Assembly (NCBI RefSeq): GCF_003265705.1
Contig: NW_020312902.1
Span: forward strand, 8,943,854 to 9,007,853
Length of the DNA: 64,000 nucleotides
Direction of reading: 5' to 3'
From: Callorhinus ursinus
Taxonomy: Eukaryota > Chordata > Mammalia > Carnivora > Otariidae
Of this stretch, positions 33,012-44,873 are shown one piece after another. The notes beneath the pieces were generated by a model. That model was not told where the DNA came from, made no database searches, and worked only from the letters and a program-made list of their open reading frames with translations. The number at the start of each line of letters is the position of its first letter. Within the stretch, counting starts at the first letter, position 1. The translations under genes and the position numbers were made by a program.

Positions 33012-33133
33012 TTTTTTTTTTTTAGGATTTTTAATTGTTTTAAAATAATCTCTACACTTAATGTGGTGCTTGAACTCACAACCCCAAGATCAAGAGTTGC
33101 ATTCTCTACTGACTGTGTCAGTCAGGCGCCCCA
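33012..33133 (-). mobile_element. Older short CanSINE inside old L1, minus strand
   Basis: Lacks the long CT block. Has oligo-T, 'CTCTACACTTAATGTGGTGCTTGAACTCACAACCC', 'CAAGATCAAGAGTTGC' and 'CAGTCAGGCGCCCC'. Same older subfamily as the outer SINE at 22191. Imperfect flanks GTATTATTAGTC and GTATTGTTGTC suggest an aged TSD. Confidence 0.9.
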
Positions 33134-34083
33134 GTATTGTTGTCTTAATTTTAGTCATTTTAGTGTATGTGGAGTAATATCTCATTGTGCTTTTATTTGT
33201 ATTTTCCTGATGATTAATAATGTTGAGCATCTTTTCATGTACTTTTAGTCATTTACATATCTTCTTCTGTGAAGTGTCTGCTCAAGTATTTGGCCAATTT
33301 TATTATTTGTCTTATTATTTTGTAAGTTTAAAAAATTCTAGATTTGTCAGATGTAGATAGTGTAAACATTTTATCCTGGCCTGTTTGCATTTTTATTTTT
33401 AATGAGTGGAAGTTTTAAATTTTGATTAAGTCTGATTTTCCTTTTTTCTTAAATCATTGCCCATCTCAGGGTCATAAAGATCTTTTCTTCTTTATCCGTA
33501 TTTACCTAGAAGTTTTAAAGTTTTAAATTATCTATAGAAGTCTATGATCCATTTAAAGTTAATTTTTATATATGGTGTGAGGTACATCAACATCAGAGTC
33601 AACGTGTTTCCCTTGTGTTTATATTTAGTTGTTCCAGCTGCAATATTGAAACGGTTATTATTTTCCCAAGTGAAGAACCTTGACACATTGCCAAAACTCA
33701 ATTGACTATAAATGTGTGAATCTATTTCAGAATTTTCTGTTCTAGAAAATTTGTATGATTATGTTTATGCCCATACCACACAATTTAATTACTGTCTGAA
33801 ATGATGTAGTATAGGCTTCTGTATATATTGTTTTTTTTTTTCAAAATTGTTTAGACTATACCAGTCTTTGGAAATTGCTTTTTATTTTTTTAAATACAAA
33901 CAAGACTTTTTGGGTTTTAACTGAGATTACATGGAATCTACAGGTTAGTATAGGTATATTTTCCATTTATTTAGAGTTCCTTCAATTTCTCTCAGCAGTG
34001 TTTTATGATTTTTATTTTACAGGTCTTATATATATTTTGATATATTTATCTCTAAGTATTTCAGGATTTCTGATGATACTGTA

Positions 34084-34112
34084 GGTAGTGTTATTTATTT
34101 ATTTATTTATTT
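34084..34112 (+). repeat. (TTTA)n microsatellite
   Basis: About six TTTA units within the decayed L1. Confidence 0.9.
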
Positions 34113-34714
34113 ACTTTGTATTTCACTTTCTAATTGTTTGTTACTTGCGTGTAGACATAAAATTGATTTATGTATGTTGACTTTGTATCCTAGAAACATG
34201 TTAGACTTACTTGTCAGTTATGGTAGCTTTTTTTTAATGGATTCCTTAGAATTTTCTACACACATAATTATGTCATCTGTGAGTAAAGACAGTTTTACTT
34301 TTTTTTCTTAACTGTATGCCTGTTAGTTTTTCTTATTATTTATTTATTTTGGTTTCTCTCATTACCTAGGACCTCTAGTGCAATGTTGAATAGTAGTAGT
34401 GATTGTGGACATCCTTGTTTTGTTCCCAGTCTTAGGGCATTCAACCTTTCATCATTCAGTATGATTCATAGATGCTTTTTAAAAATCAGGTTAAGGATAT
34501 TCTCTTCCGTTCCTAATGTGTTGAGAGTTACTATTATGAGTGGGTGTTTAATTTGGTAAAACATTTTATGCATCTAAGCAAGTGATCGTCTGCCTTTTCT
34601 CCTTTATTCTGCTAATATGATAAATTATAATGATTACATTTTGAATGTTAACCCAACTTTGCATTCCTGGAAAAACACCAACTTGGTAATAATTTATCTA
34701 TCTATCTATCTATT

Positions 34715-35157
34715 TATTTATTTATTTTTAAATATTTATTTATTTGAGAGAGACAGAGAAAGAGAGAGAGAGAGAGTGAATGTGGGGAGGAGCAAAGGGA
34801 GAGGGAGAGAAAAAATCTCAAGCAGATGAGTGTGGAGCCTGATGCAGTGCTCCATCCCACGACCCTGAGATCATGACCTGAGCCTAAATCAAGAGTTGGA
34901 AACTTGGGGCGCCTGGGTGGCTCAGTTGCTTAAGCATGGGACTCTTGGTTTCAGCTGGGGTCATGATCTAAGCGTTCGGCAATTGGGTGTGTCTTACTCC
35001 ACACTCAGCAGGGAGTCTACTTGGGGATTCTCTCTCTCTGCCTCTCCCCTGACTCATGGGCTTACACTCTTTCTCTCTCTCAAAAGGGTAGATAAATCTT
35101 AAAACAAAACAAAACAAAAGAATTGGAAGCTTAATCAACTGAACCACCCGGGCACCA
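34715..35157 (-). mobile_element. CanSINE (outer) split by a nested plus-strand CanSINE
   Basis: The left part runs from (TCTA)n(TTTA)n through a GA block to 'ACCTGAGCCTAAATCAAGAGTTGGAAACTT'. The right part resumes at about 35119 with 'CTTAATCAACTGAACCACCCGGGCACC'. It lies within the old L1, so three layers of insertion are stacked here. Confidence 0.92.
34906..35118 (+). mobile_element. Nested CanSINE, plus strand
   Basis: Head 'GGGGCGCCTGGGTGGCTCAG', CT-rich block, tail with (AAAAC)n. TSD AGAGTTGGAAACTT (34892-34905) versus AGAATTGGAAGCTT (35119-35132), two mismatches, inside the outer SINE. Opposite orientation to its host. Confidence 0.94.
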
Positions 35158-36330
35158 CAATTCATTGTCTTTTTTATATATTGCTGGATAAACTTTCTTA
35201 ATTAAAAAAAATAATTAAAAAAAATCTATTCTTCATAGGGAATGTTGGCCTATAGTTAGCTTTCTTTTTTTATAATATCTTTGTTTCTGGTATCAGAATA
35301 AGTTGATCTCATAAAATCATTTCAGAAGTGTTCCTTTCTTCTGTATTTTATGAAAAAGTTTATTTAATATTATATTAAATTGCTCTTAAATATTTGATAA
35401 AGTTTACATGAAGCTATTTGGAGCTTGAATTTCCTTTATAGCAATGTTTTAAAGAAGGAATTCAATTTCCTTAACACATATAAGATTGTTAATGTTTTAA
35501 TTTCTTGTGATGATTTAGTCTTTCTAGGAATGTGTTCATTTCACCAGAATTTTGGAATTTAATGGAATAAAGTTTTCCACAATATTTCCTTTTTATCCTT
35601 TTAATATCTGTAGGATCTGTAGCAATTTCCCATCTTTCATTTCTGACATCAGTAATTTGTGTCTTATCTTTTTTTTCCTGCTAAACATGGAAGTTTATCA
35701 ACTGCACTGAGCTTTTCAATGAGCTTTGTTTATACTGTATTTCTTTATTCCTTGGCTTTTTTCTCTGCATTGGTTTCTACTTGTCTTTATTTTTTTCTTA
35801 ATTTTATTCCCTTTGGGGTTAATTTGCTTCACTTTTTCCACTTTCCTAAGATGGCAACTTACACCCTTGATTTTTATACCTTTATTCTTTTTTAATGTGA
35901 ACATTCAAAGTTATAACTTTTCCGGCAGTCACTTCTTTAGTTGCATCATACATATTTTGATATGTTATGCTTTAATTTTCATTCAATTCAACATTTTTCT
36001 CATTTCTTTTGTGGTTTTTTTCTTTGACATATTGGTTAATTAGAAGTATATTTTAAATTTTTAAATATTTAGAGATTTTCAAGATATCTTTTTGTTTATT
36101 TCTAATGTAATTATATTTTGGTCAGAGAACATACTCTCTTTAATTTCAGTCTTTGAAAATTTATTGAGTCTTGTTTTATGGCTTACCATCTGGTCTATGG
36201 TGGTGAATGTTACATGAGAAATTGAAAACAATGGGCATTCTGCTGCTTTCAGTGTGATGTTCTATAAATATCTATTAGGTCAAATTGGCTGTAGAACAGA
36301 ATAAGAGATTGGATAAGTCATAGTTATTCT

Positions 36331-36784
36331 ACTATGGCCAGAAGCAAAATCTCCTTCATTTACATTTGACTATACATACTATAATTAAGCCAGATTGGAA
36401 CAGGTCCTCAAAGCCAGCTTGAATCAAATGTAACACTAATCCGATTTTAGAGGTCGTTACTGATCCAATGCTTTCAGCTCATTTCTTGCTAAAAAGGAAT
36501 AGTTTCTTGGTATCAACAGAAATTTTTTGTCTTTGGCCACTGAAAATAAGTAAAACAAGAGGTCCAAATTACTTACCTCTGGCTCTGATACTATAGAACT
36601 GTATATTTAAAAATGGCCAGAGAAAAACATAACTTTTGGATAATATTATACTTAGTATAGAGAATTTAATTTTATTCATGGTCATAATTCAGAAATTATT
36701 TATTATATGATAAAGAAATTAAAAATTATGGTTAAGTTATTTCTTACCTCTATACATAGTCTAGAATCCCAGTAAAAATGACTT
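36331..36784. other. Unassigned AT-rich sequence
   Basis: No recognisable feature. Confidence 0.45.
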
Positions 36785-37300
36785 TATTAGATACAAACAT
36801 CCAGTTACAAAATATGTAAGTTTTGGGGATGTAATATAAAGCATGGTGACTGTAGTCAATAATACTGTAGTGCATATTTGAAAGTTGCCAAGGGAGTAAA
36901 TCTTAATAGTTCTCATCAGAGGAAAGGAAAATTTTGGGGTGCCTGGGTTACTCATTTGGTTAAGCATCTGCCTTGGGTTCAGGTCATGATCTCGGGGTCC
37001 TGGGATAGAGCCCCTGTGTCCAGGTCCCTGCTCAGTGGGGAGTCTGCTTCTCCCTCTCCTCTGTCCCTCTCCCCCATCCCTCCCCCGCTTGTGTTCTCTG
37101 CTCTCTCTCGTGCTTTCGCTCTCAAATAAATAAAATTTTTAAAAAAAGAAGAAAGGAAAATTTTGTAACATTTTATGATGATGGATGGTAAATAGACCTA
37201 TTGTGGTGATCATTTCACAGTGTATACAAATACTGAAGCATTATGTTGTACCCCTGAAACTAATATAATGTTATAGGTCAATCATACATCAATAAAAAAT
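36785..37300 (+). mobile_element. Old L1 3' end, plus strand, split by a CanSINE
   Basis: 'GGGGATGTAATATAAAGCATGGTGACTGTAGTC' and 'AATACTGTAGTGCATATTTGAAAG' precede the SINE. 'GTGATCATTTCACAGTG', 'AGCATTATGTTGTACCCCTGAAACTAATATAATG' and 'TCATACATCAATAAAAAAT' follow it. This is a classic L1M 3' end. Confidence 0.85.
36937..37150 (+). mobile_element. CanSINE with 15-bp TSD, plus strand
   Basis: Head 'GGGTGCCTGGGTTACTCATTTGG', body 'CAGGTCATGATCTCGGGGTCCTGG', long CT block, tail AAATAAATAAAATTTTT and oligo-A. Perfect TSD GAAAGGAAAATTTTG at 36922-36936 and 37151-37165. Confidence 0.96.
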
Positions 37301-38069
37301 AACTCTATTAACCCTATTAACTCTATTAACATACATCTGTACAACCTGTGAATTAAATCTGATCTGTGATTGAGTTTACTGACTAAGTAAAATATATTCT
37401 GCATGAAATGATAGTTGTAATGATATAGTTGTAATGATAGTTCCTTTTCTGAGAAAAAGGAAGAGAAGTCAGAGAGAGGAAATAAACAGCTATTCAGTCT
37501 TTTTTTTAAATGAAACAATTTTTTTGCTTATGTTTAACTACTCCAAATTACACACGCTTGTTTAAAGCAAAAATAGTAACAATGTTTTGTGAGTTTATAG
37601 CATACATAAAATTAAAATATAGGACAACGAGACCGTCAAGGTCATGAGGGAGTAACTGGAAACAGGAGGGAGTAACTGGAAACTTTAAAAAGATCCTTAA
37701 CAAGTGTAGTTCACCTATATTTCAACCTACTACTTTTATTTTGAATCCTGTGTTGTATGCATTTTACCACAATAAAAAATTGGGTAAAAGAAGATAGGCT
37801 ATTTTGAAGACTAAGGAAGTTAGATGTAGATAAACATAAATCTGCAAAATCTTATATCATCTTAAAGTATTTGAAGGGGGAATAGAATTTTTATTGTTTT
37901 TTTGTGGTTGCACTGACACTTTAAATGCTTTTATTCAGTGTTTCCAAAGGGCCATTTTCTGAAAGACTCAGTATTCAGCCTTTCTTGAAGAGGGGCAGAA
38001 AACAATGACCAGGCCAGCTGCAGGCAGATGTCCCATATAAGTTCTGAGATGAGGCTTACATAAACTTCA
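37301..38069. other. Unassigned AT-rich sequence
   Basis: A 13-nt direct repeat GGGAGTAACTGGA occurs near 37648 and 37667. 'TGTATGCATTTTACCACAATAAAAAATTGG' (37753) looks like another L1M 3' end but is short. Confidence 0.4.
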
Positions 38070-38460
38070 CAAACTTAAAAAATTTTTCTTAAAATTTTTT
38101 TCTGTATATAAACACACAGAAACGTCTGTGTCAACACACTCAGATCTAGAGCACAGCCAGCAGATCTGGTGGACCTCTTGATACCTTCCAGGTATCATTC
38201 CTTGAAGACAAAGCACGATCCTGACCTCTAACTGCATAAATTCATTTTGTCTATTTTAGTTCTTTATATTAAGAGAAGCATTATAGTTTGCACTCTTTTG
38301 TGTTTGGTTTCTTTTCCTTAATGTTATATTTCTGTGGAATTTGTCTAAGGTATACGATTTCAGAGAGTTCGTTCTCATTGTGTATGTATAATAGAATATT
38401 ATCTGTTCTGTTGATGGGCATTTGGATGGTTTGAATAAATTTAAAATTAAAAAAAATGTT
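38070..38460 (-). mobile_element. Possible old L1 fragment
   Basis: 'CATTGTGTATGTATAATAGAATATTATC' and 'CTGTTGATGGGCATTTGGATGG' match reverse L1 ORF2-end phrases. The rest is diverged. Confidence 0.5.
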
Positions 38461-39587
38461 TTTTTGAAACTTTTAAATTATGGGTTTAAAAATTCGTATT
38501 ATACAGAATACTATGTATATATTAAATATTCTTTGGAAAGGTTTTGAGGGAATATATCAAATATTAACCATTAATTCTGCCTTCAATTATTATTATTTGC
38601 CTTTAATTATTTTTAATTGTCTTTCTTCTATCTGTACTTTCCAAATTTCTCTAGTTAACAACTATTTGTTCAGTACTCTAAACAAACAAACAGAAACCAC
38701 CTCATGGGATTAAAGACAAGCTTTGCCAAATTAATCTGGCCATAAATTATTGGCACTACTAATATTTGATGACTCACCAAGCCAAGCCCATGGCACAGAG
38801 CAAAACCAGCTTTTGAGTTGATGAAAGCCAGTGAACAAAGGACTTCTATGCTGGCCCATGTAACTAAAGGTTTACTGATCGTTCTGAGTTCAGTTTGCTG
38901 AAGAAAAGTAGATCATTAGTCAAATTCTCCAGTCTACTTATTATGAAAGGAAAATCTGTTCTTAAGTTATCATAATGTAGCATATGGAGAAAAAGCAAAG
39001 GCACACCAAACAGCAGATGAAAGTGGAGATTCTGTTACAATGCCAGCTGCAGCTTTGGCTCTCTGGGTGCCATTATCATGGAGTTGCCTCTCTTCAAGAA
39101 ATGGTACCAAATATTTACAGGGCTTAATTACCCAAGCCCTCCATTTTTTTTTTAATGAGAAATCAGAATATATTTCTTTTTCTTGTATCTCTCTTCGTAA
39201 ATACCATTTGTCCAACTTCTCTTCTCTTTTAGATTGTTTGTTAACTTTACTCTGCAGCCTTAGTAGGGAGGCTATGTCTACACATTGGGCAGAGGACATG
39301 ACATACCCTACTTCTTTTGAACCTTCTCTTCTTATGAGCACACAGGTCCTTTCAAGTCTATTCCAATAATCTCCAGCTGTCTTCCAAAAACACTAGGGTA
39401 GATAGTGTTACCAAGTCTTTGGGAGAAAATTTTCTATGGTCTAATATATTTGAGAAATACCAGGTTAAAACAATCTGAACAGGTTTCTTTTCTGTAATAT
39501 TTCTAGAGTCTTAGGTGAATTGTTATGCTTCAGGTGGCTGAGGATTTATTATGAAGCATTTCCTAATGTATGTGACTAAGGAGACAG
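38461..39587. other. Unassigned sequence
   Basis: No gene or repeat recognised. Opposing frames of 109 and 123 codons overlap at 38970-39369; neither shows a domain. Confidence 0.45.
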
Positions 39588-39596
39588 TGTGTGTGC

Positions 39597-39628
<32 letters not shown>
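39587..39628 (+). repeat. (TG)n microsatellite
   Basis: About 20 TG/GT units with one CATA interruption. Likely polymorphic. Confidence 0.96.
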
Positions 39629-39630
<2 letters not shown>

Positions 39631-40179
39631 TGCATGTTAGCATAATGTGGAAGTGGGGATTCTAAGAACATCTTTGTTATGTGTTGATTTGAGTCATAGA
39701 ACTCCAAAGCCTACAAGGGTTGGACGGAAACTACAGTTGAGTAGGGTCTGGGACTGGGGGGCAGTGTGGTCTTTCTGAATTGGGCAGACACTTCTCAGTT
39801 CCAGCTGATTGTTGCAATGCTGGAGTGTAGCTTCAGGAGTTTCGGATCTTCTGACTTGTCAAGTGAAGAGAGAAATCTAGATTTTTATATAAAATGCCTA
39901 AACTTTAGGTGTTGGAAAATAATTTAAATGTTTTTTAAAACACTGTGTGGATCACATAAAACATGCCTGCCAAGTAGATTCACCCTATAGGCAGATGACT
40001 TGCATACTCTGAAAAGGCCATGACATATCAGATAAAGGGCTAGTATCCATCACTTACCACCCAGTGCTTTGTCCTATCTGATATATTTCAGTTTTCCATG
40101 TGTGATATTTAAATTGTGCATTATATTGCATTGGGTTTTCATGTATGTAATGATAACAATATTAACTCATTCACCAAAT
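39629..40179. other. Unassigned sequence
   Basis: Nothing recognised. Confidence 0.45.
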
Positions 40180-40390
40180 AATGCCAGATATGGTGTTAAG
40201 GACTCAAACCTAGGGTAATTAGCTGAATCTTTGCCATATGAAGGCATGTATTAACTACATTTTAAGGTGAGGAAATAGGGAAATTAAAGAGATTAAGTAT
40301 ATCATTCTAGATCAAAAGAAAGTGGTGATAAGTGGGTGGGCTTGACAAGTCCGTATGCTTTACCACTAATTCTATGTTCAGATCTCTTGT
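40180..40390 (-). repeat. MIR relic
   Basis: 'TTAACTACATTTTAAGGTGAGGAAATAGGG' and 'AGATTAAGTATATCATTCTAGATC' fit a reverse MIR core. Confidence 0.6.
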
Positions 40391-40978
40391 CTTCAACTGG
40401 GGAATTCATAATAGATAGAATGTAAATTCTTTGATATGGCAACCACATCTTCTACTTCTATTGTATAGCCAACTCTTTACAGGACAGGACCCATACAACT
40501 AGACACATAGTTGGTTCTCAAAAATCACTAATAGATTTTTTTAAATTTAATTTTATTATGTTATGTTAATCACCATGCATTACATCAGTAGTTTTTGATG
40601 TAGTGCTCCATGATTCATTGTCTGCGTATAACATCCAGGGCTCCATTCAATACATGCACTCTTTAATACCCATCACCAGGCTAACACCCTCCTCTCTAGA
40701 ACCCTCAGTTTGTTTCTCAGAGTCCATAGTCTCTCATGGTTCGTCTCCCCCCTCCGATTACCCCCCCTTCATTTTACTCTTCTTACATCTTATTTTTTTT
40801 TAACATATAATATATTATTTGTTTCAGAGGTACAGGTCTGTGATTCATCAGTCTTACACAATTCACAGTGCTCACCATAGCACATACCCTCCCCAATGTC
40901 TATCACCCAGCCACCCCATCCCTCCCAAACCCCACCACTCCAGCAATCCTCAGTTTGTTTCCTGAGATCAAGAATTCC

Positions 40979-41116
40979 TCATATCAGTGAGATCATATGA
41001 TACATGTTTTTCTCTGATTGACTTATTTCTATTAGAATAATACCCCCTAGTTCCAACCACGTCATTGCAAATGGCAAGATTTCGTTTTTTTTTTTAATGG
41101 CTGCATAATATTCCAT

Positions 41117-41166
<50 letters not shown>

Positions 41167-44100
41167 ACATTTTTTATCCATTCGTCTGTTGCTGGACATC
41201 TTGGCTCTTTCCATAGTTTGGCTATTGTGGACATGGCTACTATAAACACTGGGGTGCACATGCCCCTTCGGATCACTACATTTATATCTTTGGGGTAAAT
41301 ACCCAGTAGTGCAATTGCTGGGTTGTACGGTAGCTCTATTTTCAACTTTTTGAGGAACCTCCATACTGTTTTCTAGAGTGGCTGCACCAGCTTGCATTCC
41401 CACCAACAGTGTAGGAGGGTTCCCCTTTTTCCACATCCCTGCCAACATCTGTCGTTTCCTGACCTGTTAATTTTAGCCATTCTGACTGGTATGAGGTGGT
41501 ATCTCATTGAGGTTTTGATTTGGATTTCCCTGATGCTGAGCGATGTTGAGCACTTTTTCATGTGTCTGTTGGCCATTTGGATGTCTTCTTTGGAAAAATG
41601 TCTGTTCATGTCTTCTGCCCATTTCTTGATTGGATTATTTGTTCTTTGGGTGTTGAATTTGATAAGTTCCTTATAGATTTTGGATACTAGCCCTTTATCT
41701 GATATGTCATTTGTAAATATCTTCTCCATTCTGTTGGTTGTCTTTTCGTTTGTTGATTATTTCCATTGCTGTGCAGAAGCTTTTTATCTTGATGAAGTCC
41801 CAATAGTTCATTTTTGTCCTTGCTTCCCTTGCCTTTGGTGATGTTTCTAGGAAGAAGTTGCTGTGGCTAAGTTTGAAGAGGTTACTCCGTGTGTTTTCCT
41901 CTATGATGTTGATGGACTCCTGTCTCACATTTAGGTCTTTCAACCATTTGGAGTCTATTTTTGTGTGTGGTGTAAGGAAGTGGTCCAATTTCATTCTTCT
42001 GCATGTGGCTGTCCAATTTCCCCAACACCATTTGTTGAAGAGACTGTCTTTTTTCCATTGGACATTCTTTCCTGCTTTGTTGAAGATTAGTTGACCATAG
42101 AGTTGAGGGTCCATTTCTGGGCTCTTGATTCTGTTCCATTGATCCATGTGTCTGTTTTTGTGCCAGTACCATACTGTCTTGATGATGACAGCTTTGTAAT
42201 AGAGCTTGAAGTCCGGAATTGTGATGCCACCAGCTTTGCTTTTCTTTTTCAACATTCCTCTGGCTATTCGGGGTCTTCTCTGGTTCCATACAAATTTTAG
42301 GATTATTTGCTCCATTTCTTTGAAAAAAGTGGATGGTATTTAGATAGGGATTGCATTGAATGTGTAGATTGCTCTAGGTAGCATTGACATCTTCACAATA
42401 TTTGTTCTTCCAATCCATGAGCATCGAACGTTTTTCGATTTCTTTGTGTCTTCTTCAATTTCTTTCATGAGTATTTTATAGTTTTCTGAGTACAGATTCT
42501 TTGCCTCTTTGGTTAGATTTATTCCTAGGTATCTTATGGTTTTGGGTGCAATTGTAAATGGGATCAACCCCTTAATTTCTTTCTTCTGTCTTGGTGTTGG
42601 TGTATAGAAATGCCACTGATTTCTGTGCATTGATTTTTATATCCTGCCACTTTACTGAATTCCTGTATGAGTTCTAGCAGTTTTGGGGTGGAGTCTTTTG
42701 GGTTTTCCACATAAAGTATCATATCTACAAAGAGTGAGAGTTTGACTTCTTCTTTGCCGATTTGGATGCCTTTTATTTCTTTTTGTTGTCTGATTGCTGA
42801 GGCTAGGACTTCTAATACTATGTGGAATAGCAGTGGTGATAGTGGACATCCCTGCCGCGTTCCTGACCTTAGGGGGAAAGCTCTCAGTTTTTCCCCATTG
42901 AGAATGATATTTGCTGTGGGTTTTTCATAGATGGCTTTTATGATATTGAGGTATGTACCCTCTATCCCTACACTGTGAAGAGTTCTAATCAAGAGAGGAT
43001 GCTGTACTTTGTCAAATGCTTTTTCTGCATCTAGTGAGAGGATCATACGGTTCTTGTTCTTTCTTTTATTAATATATTGGATCACATTGATTGATTTGCA
43101 GATGTTGAACCAACCCTGCAGCCCAGGAATAAATCCCACTTGGTCGTGGTGAATAATCCTTTTAATGTACTGTTGGATCCTATTGGTTAGTATTTTGGTG
43201 AGAATTTTTGCATCCATGTTCATCAGGGATGTTGGTCTGTAATTCTCCTTTTTGATGGGGTCTTTGTCTGATTTGGGGATCAAGGTAATGCTGGCCTCAT
43301 AAAATGAGTTTGGAAGTTTTCCTTCCATTTCTATTTTTTGGAACAGTTCCCGGAGAATAGGTATTAATTCTTCTTTAAATGTTTGGTAGAATTCCCCTGG
43401 GAAACCATCTGGTCCTGGGCTCTTGTTTGTTGGGAGATTTTGGATGACTGCTTCAATTTCCTTGTGGTTATGGGTCTCTTCAGGTTTTCTATTTCTTCCT
43501 GGTTCAGTTTTGGTAGTTGATACATCTCTAGGATTGCATCCATTTCTTCCAGATTATCTAATTTGCTGGCATATAGTTGCTCATAATATGTTCTTATAAT
43601 TGTTTGTATTTCTTTGATGTTGGTTGTGATCGCTCCTCTTTCATTCATGATTTTATTTGGGTCCTTTCTCTTTTCTTTTTGATAAGTCTGGCCAGGGGTT
43701 TATCAATCTTGTTAATTCTTTCAGAGAACCAGCTCCTAGTTTCATTGATCTGTTCTACTGTTCTTTTGGTTTCTATTTCATTGATTTCTGCTCTGATCTT
43801 TACTGTTTCTCTTCTCCTGCTGGGTTTAGGCTTTATTTGCTGTTCTTTCTCCAGCTTCTTTAGGTGTAGGGTTAGGTTGTGTATTTGAGACCTTTCTTAT
43901 TTCTTGAGAAAGGCTTTTATTGCTATATACTTTCCTCTTAGGTGGCTTTGCTGCATCCCAATGATTTTGGACAGTTGTGTTTTCATTTTCATTGGTTTCC
44001 ATGAATTTTTTTAAATTCTTCTTTAATTTCCTGGTTGACCCATTCATTCTTTAGTAGGATGCTCTTTATCCTCTATGTATTTGAGTTCTTTACGACTTCC

Positions 44101-44484
44101 TCTTGTGACTGAGTTCTAGTTTCAAAGCACTGTGGTCTGAAAATATGCAGGGAATGATCCCAATCTTTTGGTACCAGTTGAGACCTGATTTGTGACCTAG
44201 GATGTGATCTCTTCTGGAGAATGTTCCATGGGCACTAGAGAAGAATGTGTATTCTGTTGCTTCGGGATGGAATGTTCTGAATATATCTGTGAAGTCCATT
44301 TGGTCCAGTGTGTCATTTAAAGTCTTTATTTCCTTGTTGATCTTTTGCTTAGATGATCTGTCCATTTCAGTGAGGGGATGTTAACGTCCCCTACTATTAT
44401 TATATTGTTTTCGATGTGTTTCTTTGCTTTTGTTATTAATTGGCTTATATAATTTGCTGCTCCCGTGTTAGGGGCATAAATATT
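40979..44484 (-). pseudogene. L1 ORF2 remnant (endonuclease/reverse transcriptase)
   Basis: Starts within the apurinic-like endonuclease at 'IYAPNTGAANYISQLI'; the N-terminal endonuclease catalytic residues are lost. A 1-nt loss near 44375 shifts frame before 'MDRSSKQKINKEIK', and the C-terminal endonuclease motif 'SDHSALKLEL' is present. The RT domain (42564-43328) keeps '[20 protein letters not shown]', '[14 protein letters not shown]' and '[20 protein letters not shown]'. The catalytic motif reads F-V-D-M (42720-42731) in place of F-A-D-D-M, missing one aspartate. A further frameshift follows near 42620. The Cys-rich end '[18 protein letters not shown]' is intact. A (TA)n expansion disrupts the last 60 codons. 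Confidence 0.95.
41119..41165 (+). repeat. (TA)n microsatellite in L1 ORF2 end
   Basis: About 22 TA units after TGTGTG. It translates as Tyr-Ile repeats on either strand. Likely length-variable. Confidence 0.97.
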
Positions 44485-44873
44485 TCGTCTTATGGTATCA
44501 CTTATCTCTCGAATTCTGCCCTCGAGTTCCAGTAGTTTTTTATCTCTCTTTTGCTCACTTTCTTTATTCTCCCTCATTTGGTCTTTTATATCACTAATTC
44601 TCTCTTCTTCCTCATTTATCCTAGCAGTTAGAGCCTCCATTTTTGACTGAACCTCATTAATAGCCTTTTTGTTTTCGACTTGGTTAGATTTTAGTTCTTT
44701 TATTTCTCCAGAAAGGGTTTCTCTAGTATCTTCCATTTTTTTTCGAGCCCAGCTAGTATCTTTATAATCGTCATTCTGAACTCTAGTTCCGACATCTTAC
44801 TAATGTCCCTATTTATTAGGTCCCTGGCAGTCGGTACTGCCTCTTGTTTTTTTTTTTGCGGTGAGTTTTCCAT
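44485..44873 (-). pseudogene. L1 ORF1 remnant (truncated RNA-binding protein)
   Basis: ATG at 44873 starts MENSPQKKKQEAVPTARDL, the lysine-rich N-terminus of carnivoran L1 ORF1p, followed by 'ISKMSELEFRMTIIKILAGLEK'-type residues. A length change in an 8-base T run at 44736-44743 shifts the frame. The coiled-coil region then continues (ETLSGEIKELKSNQVENK, EEERISDIKDQMRENKE) to 'REISDTIRRN'. The RRM and C-terminal RNA-binding domains, more than half of ORF1, are missing. The frame passes directly into ORF2 sequence. Confidence 0.93.

Larger units (their letters stand above)
32160..36330 (-). mobile_element. Decayed L1, about 4 kb, minus strand, with four CanSINE insertions
   Basis: Reverse-oriented old L1 covering the 3'UTR and most of ORF2. 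Recognisable blocks: 'TTTATTGAGATTTAATTTTCC' (32170), 'GGCATTTGGGTTGTTTTC' (32568), 'GATTAATAATGTTGAGCATC' (33212), 'GTGATTGTGGACATCCTTG' (34399, an RT-region match), 'CTCATAAAATCATTTCAGAAG' (35309) and 'AGTTTATCAACTGCAC' (35692). Many stops and frameshifts; no frame above about 105 codons. CanSINEs at 32709-32887, 33012-33133, 34715-35157 (outer) and 34906-35118 (inner) post-date it. The GAPDH retrocopy lies immediately to its left. Confidence 0.9.

Noticed and set aside
41373..43328. Active L1 ORF2 gene
   Set aside because: Multiple frameshifts, loss of the endonuclease N-terminus and a damaged RT motif.
44465..44495. Spliced L1 RNA insertion (SpIRE) as the firm explanation of the deletion
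   Set aside because: No convincing donor/acceptor remnant is visible at the join (the ORF1 side ends AGACGAAA); template switching or post-insertion deletion is equally possible without the parent sequence.
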